From Ophioderma brevispina (lineage: Eukaryota > Echinodermata > Ophiuroidea > Amphilepidida > Ophiodermatidae), in the NCBI GenBank assembly GCA_023653785.1, contig JAMKCH010079092.1, positions 121,716 to 185,715 of the forward strand: DNA of 64,000 nucleotides. Reading direction: 5' to 3'. The stretch's first letter is position 1. Each line of letters opens with the position of its first letter. The notes beneath the pieces were generated by a model that had not been told where the DNA came from, ran no database searches, and saw nothing but the letters and a program-made list of their open reading frames with translations. Shown piece after piece: positions 24,620 through 36,175 of the stretch. Made by a program: the position numbers and the translations under genes.

Positions 24620-25537
24620 ACGTTGTACACCGCTAACCTGGCTGCCGTAAGGATAAAAAAATCTTGCGTGGACTACTTTCTTGCATAGTATCTGAAAAAC
24701 TTCAAAATGTCCGGAAATTCACTAGTAATATATATTAAGAAAGTGGTGTAAGTTCACGCAATTTATGCTTTGTCGAAAGTGCAACATGCTTATATTTTGC
24801 AGCATTAATATAATGCATTATGAAGTATACGCAATATGCATTTTATATTGCCCTCAAATATTTCATACAATAACATTCAAAACTTAGAGATGGTGATGTA
24901 CCGTCTACTCAAATGTCATGGGCATCTTTTAATTTTGACCGGAGCAATATATGCTATGAGTTTTGTCCCTCAAAGCGGGTGTCTCTCTAAAGGTACTGTA
25001 TGACTCTGTCGTACACATACACACTACTATATCAATATTAATTGTAAGGACTACGCAACCTCTCTGTTCACAATAACTACAAAGAATGTGATTGCTTCCC
25101 TTCAAGTACATTTTTTAAGTTTTAGACTATGTGGAAGGACTAAAAGACAAAGGATTGCCACACATCTGTGTCCTTGATGCGTGGAGTAGCCTGCATATAC
25201 ATATTCTGTGTTTGTACTTATAATACGAAAGGATATACATTGTGTGGGTTACTATCAAATGAAAGTGCTCCTTTTTTGTAAGAGTCTGTGTAATGTGAGA
25301 CCCTTTAATGGAAATATAGCTTCTCGGGAGATGTTCCCATAGGAAGGTATTCACAAAGAAGAAAACATGCGGAAGAAATGCACAGGTATCGATTTTGAAG
25401 CGAGGCAACCACAAAACCTTGACTTTTGTCGAGTAGCAAGAATAGAAACTATGGAAAATGCTATATATTAATACGCGAGGCCGTGGTCGTGACAGTGGAA
25501 TAGTCTGGAAAAAAATTCCAGACTTCTACTCGCTTAA

Positions 25538-25875
25538 AGGCCGACTCAGAGATTTTTTAATATATAATTTTTTTGTTTTAATGAAATATAGTTAGCTAGA
25601 ACTAAATTCCAAAGTTTGAGCTGAAACGGAGTTTTGATTTTAATGTAGTAAACATTTACATGTAGTATAGCAGTACCATAGGATACTGTGTATAACAAAA
25701 TTCAGGATCCGGAATTTTGTTACAAAGTTGTGATTTTTTATTATCTATATGAAGGACTTCGGTTTGAGCTTAGCTGTTTCAGACAGTGATTAGTATGTGG
25801 ACAAGCATTATGTACGTGCAAAACACGAATTGTTAGAACATTTAGGGCCCCTCATATGGAAATTTCAGTCGACCT
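25538..25875. mobile_element. TTAA-flanked MITE, AGGCCGACTCAGAG family
   Basis: TTAA at 25534-25537 and 25876-25879 flank a 338-bp element beginning AGGCCGACTCAGAGATTT and ending AAATTTCAGTCGACCT. No other copy is in the window. Only 14 bp of unrelated sequence separate its right TTAA from the next MITE. Confidence 0.75.
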
Positions 25876-25893
25876 TTAATGTCACCATATTGA

Positions 25894-26241
25894 AGGTGCA
25901 ACGAGAGATTTCAAGTCGTCCATATTTCCTGTGATACGTAGTGATTTCATATAGATTAGACACATAATATATAATAGATTCCTTACCTTTTATTTGGCTA
26001 GATAAATAACTTAAATGAAAACAAAAGGTGATTTGTATATCCTTATATTTCAATAGAAAAACAGGCTGAATTTCCTATTTGCTCCTATAGGAAATTAGAA
26101 ATTTTACAATTTTTGGACCACAGAAACGGTTCTCAGCTTAATCCTTTCAGGTGCGGATATTTTTGATAGAGTGCTTTACACCAGTACAAAAATGTTCACA
26201 TTTTTAGGGGCACCTGTTATTTGAAATCTCTCGTTCCACCT
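25894..26241. mobile_element. TTAA-flanked MITE, AGGTGCAACGAGAG family, copy 1
   Basis: Starts AGGTGCAACGAGAGATTTC after TTGA (a decayed TTAA) and ends TCTCGTTCCACCT before TTAA at 26242-26245. Length 348 bp. The interior holds TCCTATTTGCTCCTATAGGA, shared in reverse orientation with 40656-40993. Confidence 0.87.
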
Positions 26242-26558
26242 TTAATAGTATTGATATTGATTATAATAGATATACCATTCCTCCTTAAAACACTACTAAC
26301 ACAGTAGTCTACAAAATTCTCAAAGAGGAAATACAACAGTATTACGCAAAAGTAAGGATAAAATCACCAAATGACCAATTTTTTTCAAAATATAGTGACA
26401 AATAAAATTTTAGTTATGAATCACTTAACGCAGAGTATATCCAAACGCCCAGCACGAGATATTTTAGTCCATACGGCTGATACTGGACAAATCGATATCA
26501 CGCCATCTGAGTATGTGCCGTTGTGTTAGGAAAGTTAGCGTAGTCATCCTGTATGATC

Positions 26559-26999
26559 CACTGACCTCTACACATGGATAGCGGGTCTGATCGAGTCGCC
26601 GATTGAAATAACAGGAAGTTGCTTTTTGCCCTTCTCAATGTGGCGGGAAATAATGCATGCACCTGCTGTTGCACATATTCCACACATGTTCTATTGTTAT
26701 ACAAAATTCCTTTAAATTGGACAATAAAGAGAAGCCAAAAGGGCAAAATGCAACTTCGTGTGGTTTAAATCGGCGACTATAGACCGTATTCAATATGACG
26801 TCAGCCACCATACATGTTGGTGGACACAAGATTCATACATTCCAGGACTACAATACATTAAGCTGTCAATCGATCCATGTTTAGCGACTGCACAGGGATC
26901 ATTGACAGGTGAATGTATTGTAGTACTGGAATACGTCCATCGTGTCCACCAACATGGCTGGCTATTGAATACGGTCTATTAAACGGTGCGCCAGCCCCA
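26559..26999. mobile_element. hAT-like MITE copy 2, interrupted and 3' truncated
   Basis: It begins CACTGACCTCTACACATGGA and shares CGCCGATTGAAA, GGCGGGAAATAATGCAT and ACAAAATTCCTTTAA with 15149-15483. It is split by the nested element at 26782-26976 and stops inside GGTGCGCCAGCCC, where the next copy begins. Confidence 0.75.
26782..26976. mobile_element. nested foldback MITE with TA target duplication
   Basis: TA at 26780-26781 and 26977-26978 flank a 195-bp element. Ends GACCGTATTCAATA and TATTGAATACGGTC are inverted, as are TGTTGGTGGACAC and GTGTCCACCAACA farther in. The host MITE at 15149-15483 reads through this point without it. A TA duplication fits Tc1/mariner-like elements. Confidence 0.78.
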
Positions 27000-27240
27000 C
27001 TGACTTCTACACATTGATAGCGGGATGGCGCACTGTTGAATAGCCGCAGATTGAAACCACAGGAAGTTGCATTTTGCCCTGCAGAATGTGGCTTCACCTT
27101 GTTTTGTCCAAGTTAAGGAATTTTGTACAACAATAGAACATTTGTGTGGAATATGTGCACCAGCTGGTGTATGCATTATTTCCCGCCATATTGTTAAGGC
27201 GAAAAGCAACTTCATGTTGTTTCATTCGGCGACGCAGAGT
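27000..27240. mobile_element. hAT-like MITE copy 3, truncated
   Basis: CACTGACTTCTACACATTGA and later ATGCATTATTTCCCGCCATA show the same family as 15149-15483. The far end is missing and copy 2 abuts on the left. Confidence 0.65.
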
Positions 27241-27453
27241 GTGTTCAACGAAGATACCTGGACGGTATGGTTACCTAAACGGTCTGACACGTGAATGGTT
27301 AGGCTTCTTGTTGGTTTACGCGGTACCAAGGAAACACATTTTCACGCACGGCTTATGAATTAGAAGATTTGAATTGCAAGTTTCAAACAGAAGAAAGTTT
27401 TGAAAGATAACAAACCCATAGTAAGTAAAACTGAATGATGTGCATTGTCAATT

Positions 27454-30062
27454 CACATTTTAACCAACCGGAAGCATGTCTTAAGATGGGTTGTCTTTTC
27501 TGGATCGAAATATGATTTCGTTCATTCAAAGCATAATAGGGCACAATATTAGGGATAACCATGTATCAAAATACACAAAACATAATCGGTCTTTTTTGCC
27601 ATTTCAGTTTTAAAATGTTATGCACAAGTTGCAATCTTCTTTAAAAAGTGGATATTAATTCTTTGCGGTGTGTTTATATTCAACAAAGATTTATCGCTGT
27701 TTTGTCCTTCAGTGGCATGGCATTAGAAAAAGCAACTTTGACATTTCAAAGGTGTTCCAACCTGAATTTACGTTTTTACATTTGCACAACTTTTGGCAAG
27801 TACAATACTATGTTTGAATATTTCCCCAAAGGTAAACAGCTAACACGAAAGTGTTATTTTATATTTAAATGCTTCCTGGACTTGGAAAAGGAAACAGATT
27901 ACCATACTAAAAGCCTGTACTCAAATGCCATATCTTCTAGAGGACTAGTAAAATGCCTACCCCAGATTGATAAACGTCTATAAACGACAGCAGATGAGCG
28001 ATGGCTAACATATATCGTATGGCAACATTTTTATCACCTCAACCGTATGGCAACATTGTTATCACCTCAATGTATATCCAGAATGTTGGTTTCGCAGATA
28101 CAAGCAAATGTTATTTGAATTATTAAACATGGAACATCTGTGTTGTCTGCGAACCGGTTTATTTCTTCTTCTCTTGTTTAGCCTCTGGTGAACCATCCAC
28201 CCCAAATACTTTAACTCGCGGTGTACTATAAACCCTAATAGCTTACGACGAGATCAAAATGACTGTATTGAGCCTAAAGGCTAATATTCTGCTAGCTAGA
28301 GACGAGGGAGAAAAAAGAATGTATAAACATATCGTGGCATGAAAGTTGGCAATAGGGCGATATTATAGAGTAACTTAGGTGACGTCAAGCTTGTATGCCA
28401 TGTCAATTTGAATAACCCAACAACCAGGTGGTTTTCCCGCGGGTCCTTGATGAAGTATCAGACCCGTGCATCTTGTGTCAAACACTTTCCTGATGGCGCG
28501 CCGTGCCTTTTTATACTTTGTTGGCCTTTACGATCTTGGGGGAATTTGACTTTACGTTGCTCCAAATTGGTAAGAAAACAAGTCTGTTATCATGAAAACG
28601 TTCTCAAGCTCAAGGAGAAATAAGGACAACACGATAATACCCACTGAGTCCTTGAAATTTTGCAAAAGCTTTTGGGTAAACCAGGATATCACAAACGAGT
28701 TACAAAAGTTCACATAACATGGTAAATTAAGTTGTTTCATCCTTCTATCGTCATTTTGGTTGAAAAAAGCAAAATACGACGAAGAGGGGCCCGAGAAGAA
28801 TAAGTTGGTCAAATATTTTTCAAAAGGAGAGTGTCGATCTTTCAATAAATAATGTTTACTCTATTGTTTTATTATTATTCATATTGTAATCAAGTCTGGA
28901 AGTGCATTTTTGACGTCTAATGGTGATTATTTTCTTAAAACTAAAGTATCTATAAATTTTAAAATGTAATTTTAAGATAACATAAACATGTAATGGTGTT
29001 AGTAGTAAAAAGTGGTCTGAAAATCTGTTATGTAAACGTATTTAATTTAACTTGGTAAATCAACGAGGTGGCGGTAAAGGGCCCGGAATGCAAATATAAT
29101 GATGTGGTTTGTGTAAGTCTACAAGGAGGGACGAGAAAGCATTCATATTTGGGTGGTGATGACATCATTAGTGAACTTATTGATTTTTCAGAGTACTAGA
29201 ATCCCAGGTGACAGGTTGTGAATCCTATTCATGGTACTGACTGAAATCAATAGTTTCAAGTTTTTTTTTCTAATGATGTTCACTGGCATTGTATTTTTTT
29301 TGTGGCCCTGTTTAATTTGAATTAATGCCCCGTAAGATTTGGAAGTAGGTTTATCATCTCATTTTCCTGGGACCCTTTAAGTTATGCCAAAGGGAAAACA
29401 ACTATGTGAATTCCTTCAAAGACTTTCTTAGCGCCGGTGTAAAGGAAATACTACAATCAATATCAATACTGTCACTGCTTACCAGACTTTGCATGCATCT
29501 CGATTGATCTCCGTCTTCTGTTTTTTTTTTTCTTAGTCACGCGCAATGTATTCGTGTTCCAATAACTTCAATGATAGGCCTCAATAGAGCACTCACCTAT
29601 ACATGTACTGCATCAACACCTAAGACTAAACACATGCCAAGCGGGAGCCCATAAGTCTGCGCTTGCCATCATGAAGAACATTGCAAGTGATTATATTAAC
29701 TGGAGTTGAATTTTATCCAGATGGTATATGTGAGGCCAAAGTGAATTTAACCCAATAAGCTAATCTCAAATCGGACCAAATTGCTTTTGGAGCAACTGTA
29801 AACTAGTGACAGTACATCAAAAAGCAAAAATACATGGCCCTCGGGCACATATGGAACATTACGTTTTGTTTTTCTCTAACTCGTCTGTGCAAGCAAGACA
29901 ACTTTGCGCATGTATTCATTCGAAGGAAAATGGTAGTCTGTTCCCCTTTAGATACCAAATTTTGTCCATAACCGAAAAATTCATACTATTCTAGACACTA
30001 AGAAACAGGCAATGATTTGAAAATATCATCTAAATTGTCATCCTACTTGTTTTTTTTCCTCA
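27454..30062 (+). repeat. tandem segmental duplication, copy A
   Basis: The segment from CACATTTTAACCA to TTTTTTTTCCTCAGGGG is repeated at 30185-33567 in the same order and orientation with many substitutions and small indels. Shared landmarks include GACGTCAAGCTTGTATGCCA, CATAAACATGTAATGGTGTT and GAATTTTATCCAGATGGTAT. Open frames in it do not hold between copies, so it is probably non-coding. Copy A alone carries a MITE (29078-29376) and a 28-bp tandem doubling at 28016-28071. Confidence 0.9.
29078..29376. mobile_element. TTAA-flanked MITE, AGGTCCCAGGAAATG family, copy 2
   Basis: Reverse-oriented relative of 9566-9861, inserted in copy A. Ends are AGGGCCCGGAATGCAAA and CATTTTCCTGGGACCCT. 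GTAA lies on the left and TTAA on the right (29377-29380). Copy B has a single intact TTAA at the same point (32892-32895), so this is an insertion with a TTAA duplication. Confidence 0.9.
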
Positions 30063-30184
30063 GGGGGGATATCTCGAAACATCAGACCACGAACAAACAG
30101 ACCTCATAACATCAATACCCGGAAGTAATTTCACTTCCGGTCCTGAGGTCTGGTTGTTTCGAGGTCTGGTCTTTCGAAACACCC
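30063..30184. mobile_element. hairpin element at the A/B duplication junction
   Basis: About 122 bp fold back on themselves: ATATCTCGAAACATCAGACC on the left against GGTCTGGTCTTTCGAAAC on the right, with ACCCGGAAGTAATTTCACTTCCGG near the centre read as ACCCGGAAGTAATT then TCACTTCCGG. The GGGG and CCCC ends fall exactly where copy A homology stops and copy B homology begins. Confidence 0.7.
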
Positions 30185-33100
30185 CACATTTAACCACTCT
30201 CGGAGGCATGTCTATGAGATGGGTTTTCCCTTTTCTTGTGTCCTTTCTCTTTTCTCGATCGAAGATGATTGCGTTTCATTGACAGGATATAGGGTACATA
30301 TTAGGGCTAACCGTGTTCAAAATACATAAAACATAATAGAGTTTGTTTTTGGCCATTTTCAGTTTTAAAATCATATGCGCAAGTCCGATCTTATAAAAAT
30401 GGATATTCATTCAGTCTTTTGCGATGTGTTTATATCAACAAGAATTATCGCTGGCTATGTCCTTGAGTGGCAATGGCTTAGAAAAGATAGGAGCAACTGT
30501 GATATTTCAAGTTGTTCTGACGTTTCCACCCGGAATTTATATTTGCACACTTGTGGCAATACAACCAAATGTTTGAATTTTCCTCAAAAGTAAACGGTTA
30601 TACACGAACGTGTTATTTTAAATTCAAATGCTTCCTGGCCATGGAAAGTAAATGTTAACCTTACTAAAAGTCTGTAATCAATGCCATATCTTCTAGAGGA
30701 ACTATGAATGTCTAACCCAGATGATAAACCGTCTTAACGCCAGCAGATAGGATTGCTAACATATATCTTACGGCAAATTTTTTCCACTCAATGTATAACC
30801 CAAAATGTTTGCTTTCGATGCAAAATGTTATTTGAATCATATTAAGCATGGAACATCTGTTTTGGTCTGCGGCCGTTATATTTCTTTCTTATATTGTTAG
30901 GCTCTTGTGAACATCCCAAATACTTGAACTCGCCGGTGTACTACACCTGTCTCAAAAAAATGGTACAATCAACCGTTTTTTTCTCTGTGGCCGTTTATTT
31001 CTTTCTTAATATTGTTAGGCTCCTGTGAACCATCCCAAATCCTTTAACTCCGCGTGTACGTATAACTACTAATAGCTTACAGAGACGCGATCAAAAATGC
31101 CCTGTATTAGAGACTAGAAGGCTAGAGTCTTCTGCTAGCTAGAGACAGGAAGAAGAAAAAGACATGGTATAAAATGATCGTGGCATGAAAAGTTTTTGCA
31201 ATATGGCGATATTATAGATTACGTATGTGAACGTCAAGCTTGTATGCCATGTCAATTTGTTACCCAACAACCAGTGTTTTCCCGCGGTGGCCTTGATGAA
31301 GTATCAAGACCCTCCGCATTCCTTGTGCAAACCACTTTTTCCGTTCCTGATATCGCGTCGTGCTTTTTTATATTTTGTTGGTCTTTGCGATCTTGCGGGA
31401 AATTTGACTTTACGATGTTTCCATATTGGTAAGAAAACCATCTGCTATCATGAAACATTTCTCAAGCTCCATAAGAAATAAGAAGAGCACGGATACCCAC
31501 TGGTCCTTCAATTTTGCAAAAACTTGGTAAACCCAGCATATCAAACAACGAGTTTTACAAAAAGTACACATCAGCCCATGTAAATTAGTTTGCTATCTTT
31601 CTGTCGTCATTTTGGGGAAAAAAATAAATACTTACGACATGGGGGCCCTAAACAATGTATGCACGTATTTTTCCTCTCAAAAGAGAGGTTTCGATCTTTC
31701 AATCAATAATGTTAATCCTATTGTTTAATATTATTCCTTGTATCAAGTCTGGAATCCGAATTTTGACTTCTAAATGATTTATTCATCTTAGCTAATATAT
31801 CTTCCGTAAATTTTTAAAATGTCAATTTAAGATAAACATAAACATGTAATGGTGTTAATAGTAAAAAGTGGTCTGAAAATCTATGTAACGTACATGTTCT
31901 CAGAAAGAACGTTACCCTCCAGAAACGTCATTTTTGCTTACTTAATCGATTCTTATCCTCGTTTTACCTTTATATTATGAACATTATACTTTCATTCATG
32001 AACTTTTTGTAAAAAAGAAAGAAAAGGTGAAAAAATACCCAAACACTGACATTTTTCCCCTAAAAATGACGCAAACCTACTTTGTCCACGGCTAGTAAGA
32101 CATGTACGTTGTATTTCTTATGGATTTGAGCACACTTAGTCCTCAGATTTATTAATTTGTTCACATGTAATGCCTAAAAATCACCTGAAACATTCATTAA
32201 TTTGTTCTTCAAATGAAGTGACCTAATCCCCTCACCCGTCTCTCATCATAATGCAAATATTAATTTGGTTAGAGCGACACTTTTCAATTCAAATTAATGG
32301 CCTTGGCGCTTGGCTCCTACATGGCATATTCTAATGAACTGAATCTTGGGTTAAAGGACTCATCGTTCATCGTGAATGGGTAAACATGTTAAACGTTTTC
32401 CTTCAAGTATGGTTCCGATAAGATGGCAATCAAGGGAGCGAGAAAAATTCTGGAGCATGGCCAGACCTAAAAAGGTCGGAGGAGAGAGAATAGGGTCGTC
32501 AAGAAAGGGAAAAAGCCCGCAAAATAATGCTGCAATTCGTGAGACTGAACAAGAAACCTCTAAACCGGCAATGGACCTTGGAATTCGAGAGTATCATGGC
32601 CAGGAGAGTCTTAAACATTTTTATGGTGGATCTTTGCATGTCTGGTTTCCTCTGCTAATGCCAGCCGTGGACAAAGTAGGTTTGCACATTTTTAGGGAAA
32701 TAGTCATTGTTTGGTTAGTTTTCACCTTTTTCTTTTCTGGTTTTCACACATAGGTTCATAAATGTACCTATTTTTATAATAATACAGCTAAAACCATGGA
32801 TAAATATTAAGTAAGTAAAATTTTGCCGTTTCTGAGGTTAACGTTCTTTCTGGCCCCTTATTTAATTCAACTTGTAAATCAACGAGGTGCGTTAAGTTTA
32901 TGCCAAAAGAAAAGAAAACTATGTTTCCTTCAAGACTTCTTAGCGCCGTGGCCAGCAAATACGGACCGAGCCAAATATCATACTGTCAACTGCTTACCAG
33001 GACTTGCCAATCTTCCTATTGATCTCCGTCTTCTTTTTTTCTTATCACGCTCTTGTATTCTGTTCAATAACTCATGTTACGCATCAATCGAGCGCTCACT

Positions 33101-33567
33101 AATACATGTACTGCATCAACACACAAGACATATACACCTGCCAAGCGAGCCCATAATGTCGCGCCTGCCCGTCATGAAGACATTGCAAGTGATTTATATT
33201 AAGCTGGAGTTGAATTTTATCCAGATGGTATATTTGAGGCCAATGTGAAGTTAAACCAAATAAGCTAATCTCCAACGGACCACATTGCTTGGAGCAACTG
33301 TAGAACTAGTAAAGTACATCAAAAAGTCAAAAATTAACATGCCGTGGGCCACATATCGAATATTACGTTTGTTTTCTACCTTCGTCTGTGCAAGCAGAGA
33401 CACTTTGGCGCAATTAATCTCATTCGAAGGAAAATTGTAACCGTTCCACTATGATACCCAATTTTGTCCCTAGTCTGAAAAATTTAATTTTTCTCGACAC
33501 TAAGGAAACGGCAATGATTTGTAAATTATCATCTAAATTGTCATCCTATCTTGTTTTTTCCTCAGGG
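30185..33567 (+). repeat. tandem segmental duplication, copy B
   Basis: Homologous to 27454-30062. After removing the 966-bp insert and a local 118-bp duplication (30871-30988 repeated from 30989), about 2.3 kb remains. That equals copy A without its MITE. Confidence 0.9.
31893..32858. mobile_element. 966-bp long-TIR transposon inserted in copy B
   Basis: Copy A reads AACGTATTTAATT straight through (29034-29046). Copy B splits at TA (31891-31892 and 32859-32860). Ends share CAGAAAGAACGTTA and CAGAAACG inverted. The inverted repeats run about 200 bp each side, including GCAAACCTACTTTGTCCACG inverted at about 32661-32680. An open frame of 125 codons (32376-32753, +) begins in the centre and runs into the right repeat. 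Its product is basic and hydrophilic at first and hydrophobic at the end, with no recognisable transposase motif, so the copy is probably non-autonomous. Confidence 0.82.
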
Positions 33568-35589
33568 GATCTTATTCAAATATACAAATATCAAAAGAGG
33601 ACTCATCCCGTTTGTGGTAAAAAACTACTTGAGTCGAAAAAAGAAAGAAAATAAAACGAAAGTCTTGGTGAATTCAACGAATATGTACACGGTAATAAAA
33701 ATCCATTACTCTTTTGGTTTACTCGACAAATCCATAGTTTTTCTTTACTGTAATAATGCCTGTTCGGTATAGGCTTAATTCGTCGCCTAAGATGCTGTAA
33801 GCTTTATCCATGATTGTTTGGCTTTCTAATAAAGATTTGGCCCTAACTGCTGAAATATTGATGTCGTTGTGCAGTTGAAAGCGTTTTGTAACGACTAAGT
33901 ACCTAGATCTACCACTTATACGGTCACGGCATGTCAGGACGACATTTAAATAGACACGATTAGAGGGCGACTCACTACTCGCATGTTACGATGTGTCCAT
34001 CTGGTCGATCTTCTGTCACATGTTCACGCGCTGCCCGGTGACGTCACCTTTGTCATATGACCATTTCTAAGACAGTACAGGTGTTTTCACACTTGTTTTT
34101 ATCTTTTTGTTACAATAAAACCTTACAAGTGGCTGGCCGATCAGACTTTGGTTATATTAACGTCCTGGTATTGCAAGTAATTCCCTAGGTAGCTACAACG
34201 TGTTTTGGGCCCCATAATTAGTAGTCGTCGCTCTATCAAGATACGGTACATGTGAATATAAATACGAAGAATTTTACAAATTTAAACCTGGTTGAGAGGC
34301 ACCCTACAGTAAACTCTCTTCCAACAGTTGGAAATGTTTTGTGTATAGATGATTGGCCACATTATTTTCATCTTTATATATTAATTTTATCATCCGTTTT
34401 TTAAATATTTTAGACGAATAGACCACTGAATAAGCCAGAAGTTGTGTTCTGATTATTTACTTTACTCTTGCATATTGTAATAGATATTTTATTGTTTGTG
34501 TATTCTTACTAGTTTTTCCCCTTACTTTTGTTACAATAGTTTGTATTATCTAGCACTTCTCTAGTTGTTCGTAACACCCAAGGTTACATTCGACTGCGTG
34601 TATTTTGTATCATTTGGGTTTGTATGTATAATGTATAAAACCACCTTGAATCTTAAAATCCCGTCCGATTGTAATCACATAGGAGACAAGAATAGACTAA
34701 AACCAAGTTTTTTTTAATGTTATATTGACTTGTAATTGGGACATTCCTACCAGTGATGGATTTTTCACATCTTGTTTTTAATTTTTTTTTTAATTTTTTT
34801 GTTTTATTACTGTATTGGCTGTGGTAAAAAAGAAAAACATAATCAATGGTCCACCAAACTCTCCTCTTGAACAAATCAACCTGTACAAGTAACAGTGAAA
34901 TGTTATAAAATAACAGTCTTGGATACTATTTATGAGACCTTAATTTTTGGACATTTTTTTTTGTAATATGACTAAACATGATTTAAACCACAAAACAGGA
35001 CTAAGACGACACAAGACTCATCACCCTTCCATGATACAAAAATCACTCACACACCATACACAACTCACAAAGATGATTCCCTATACGTGTAAAAGATACA
35101 TGGTGCCATGGTATACATATATTAATAGTCATTTTCAGGTGAAAATAAGTGTCTGCATCCGTGGATTTAAAATGTATTTGTATGTGAAGAGAGACTCTTC
35201 AGCAACCTCGAACACTTCGAATTTTGAAATCGGACCCGCCGTTGCAAACGTTATTCATTTTTGTATTCGTACATAAGTCATTTGGAGACCAGTGTGCCAA
35301 AGGTCAAGTCTTTTATTTTCTTTATTTTGCATGCACCGTGGTAACTTCATCTTTCAAACACAAAATATTACAGAATCTTAACGATAAAATGTATACACTT
35401 GATTTTTTGAGGGTATTTTCCTGATATATGTACCTAAAGATTACATGGTATTGCAAGCATTTGACTCGACATTTACCAACTAATTTTATCATTTTTGAGG
35501 AAAAATGTTTAAATTTTGTGTTTTTCAAGGAAAAGGAAAAACATTTCTTAATATTAGATGTACTTTAAGAGAAATTTACACAATCTCAT
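33568..35589. other. no gene seen
   Basis: Very AT-rich, with T-runs around 34710-34800. Short open frames only. Confidence 0.55.
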
Positions 35590-36175
35590 TCTGCAACTTT
35601 TCGCTTAATACACTCACAGAATTTTGCAGTCTATTCGTTAGTCTTCACTTACCCTAATTAGCATATTTTGCCCAAAAATGAGCAAAAACTTGTATTTTTT
35701 TTAAATCACATACAAAATTCTGACATTTCAGATTTTTTTCTAATAGCATAAACAACCATAATTAGGAACCAAATTGAGCCCATAATGCTCCCTAAATTGA
35801 CCTAAGAACATATTTTAACCAAAAAATGTGCAAATTTAAGAGTTTTATTTTCCTTGCAATTTTGTGAGAAGTTTACAAGCTAGCAGTCTGAAATTTTCAC
35901 GTTTCCTCTTCAAGCCTTTTACCAACACAATATGAAGAGAGGGGTTGTATCAAATGTGGCATAGGCTAATTTGCATATTGTTGGGCAAAAAGTGGGACAA
36001 TTTGAGATTTTTCATGAAAATTTGCATTTTGTGGAAGTTTACCAAGCTATCAATCTGTATTTTCATTGTGTTCTTCAAACCTGTACAAACAGAATTTGAT
36101 ACACAATGATTTGAAATATATTTCATGACCTAATTTACATATTTTTGTCAAAATGACAGCAAAATGTATATAAGG
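35590..36175 (+). repeat. degenerate tandem array, unit about 150-165 bp, four units
   Basis: The marker (C)CTAATTTGCATATTTTG recurs near 35653, 35800, 35964 and 36128, each followed by a CAAAAA word and then AAGTTTACCAAGCTA-type and CTTCAAACCT-type words. Units are well diverged. Confidence 0.6.

Noticed and set aside
26498..27358. Cluster of overlapping frames on both strands
   Set aside because: All fall within the hAT-like MITE copies and the nested foldback, whose mirrored sequence produces paired open frames.
27648..27983. 111-codon forward frame inside duplication copy A
   Set aside because: The same region in copy B is broken by many indels, so the frame is not conserved.
31227..31481. 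84-codon forward frame inside duplication copy B
   Set aside because: Copy A has different frames at the same place; chance opening.
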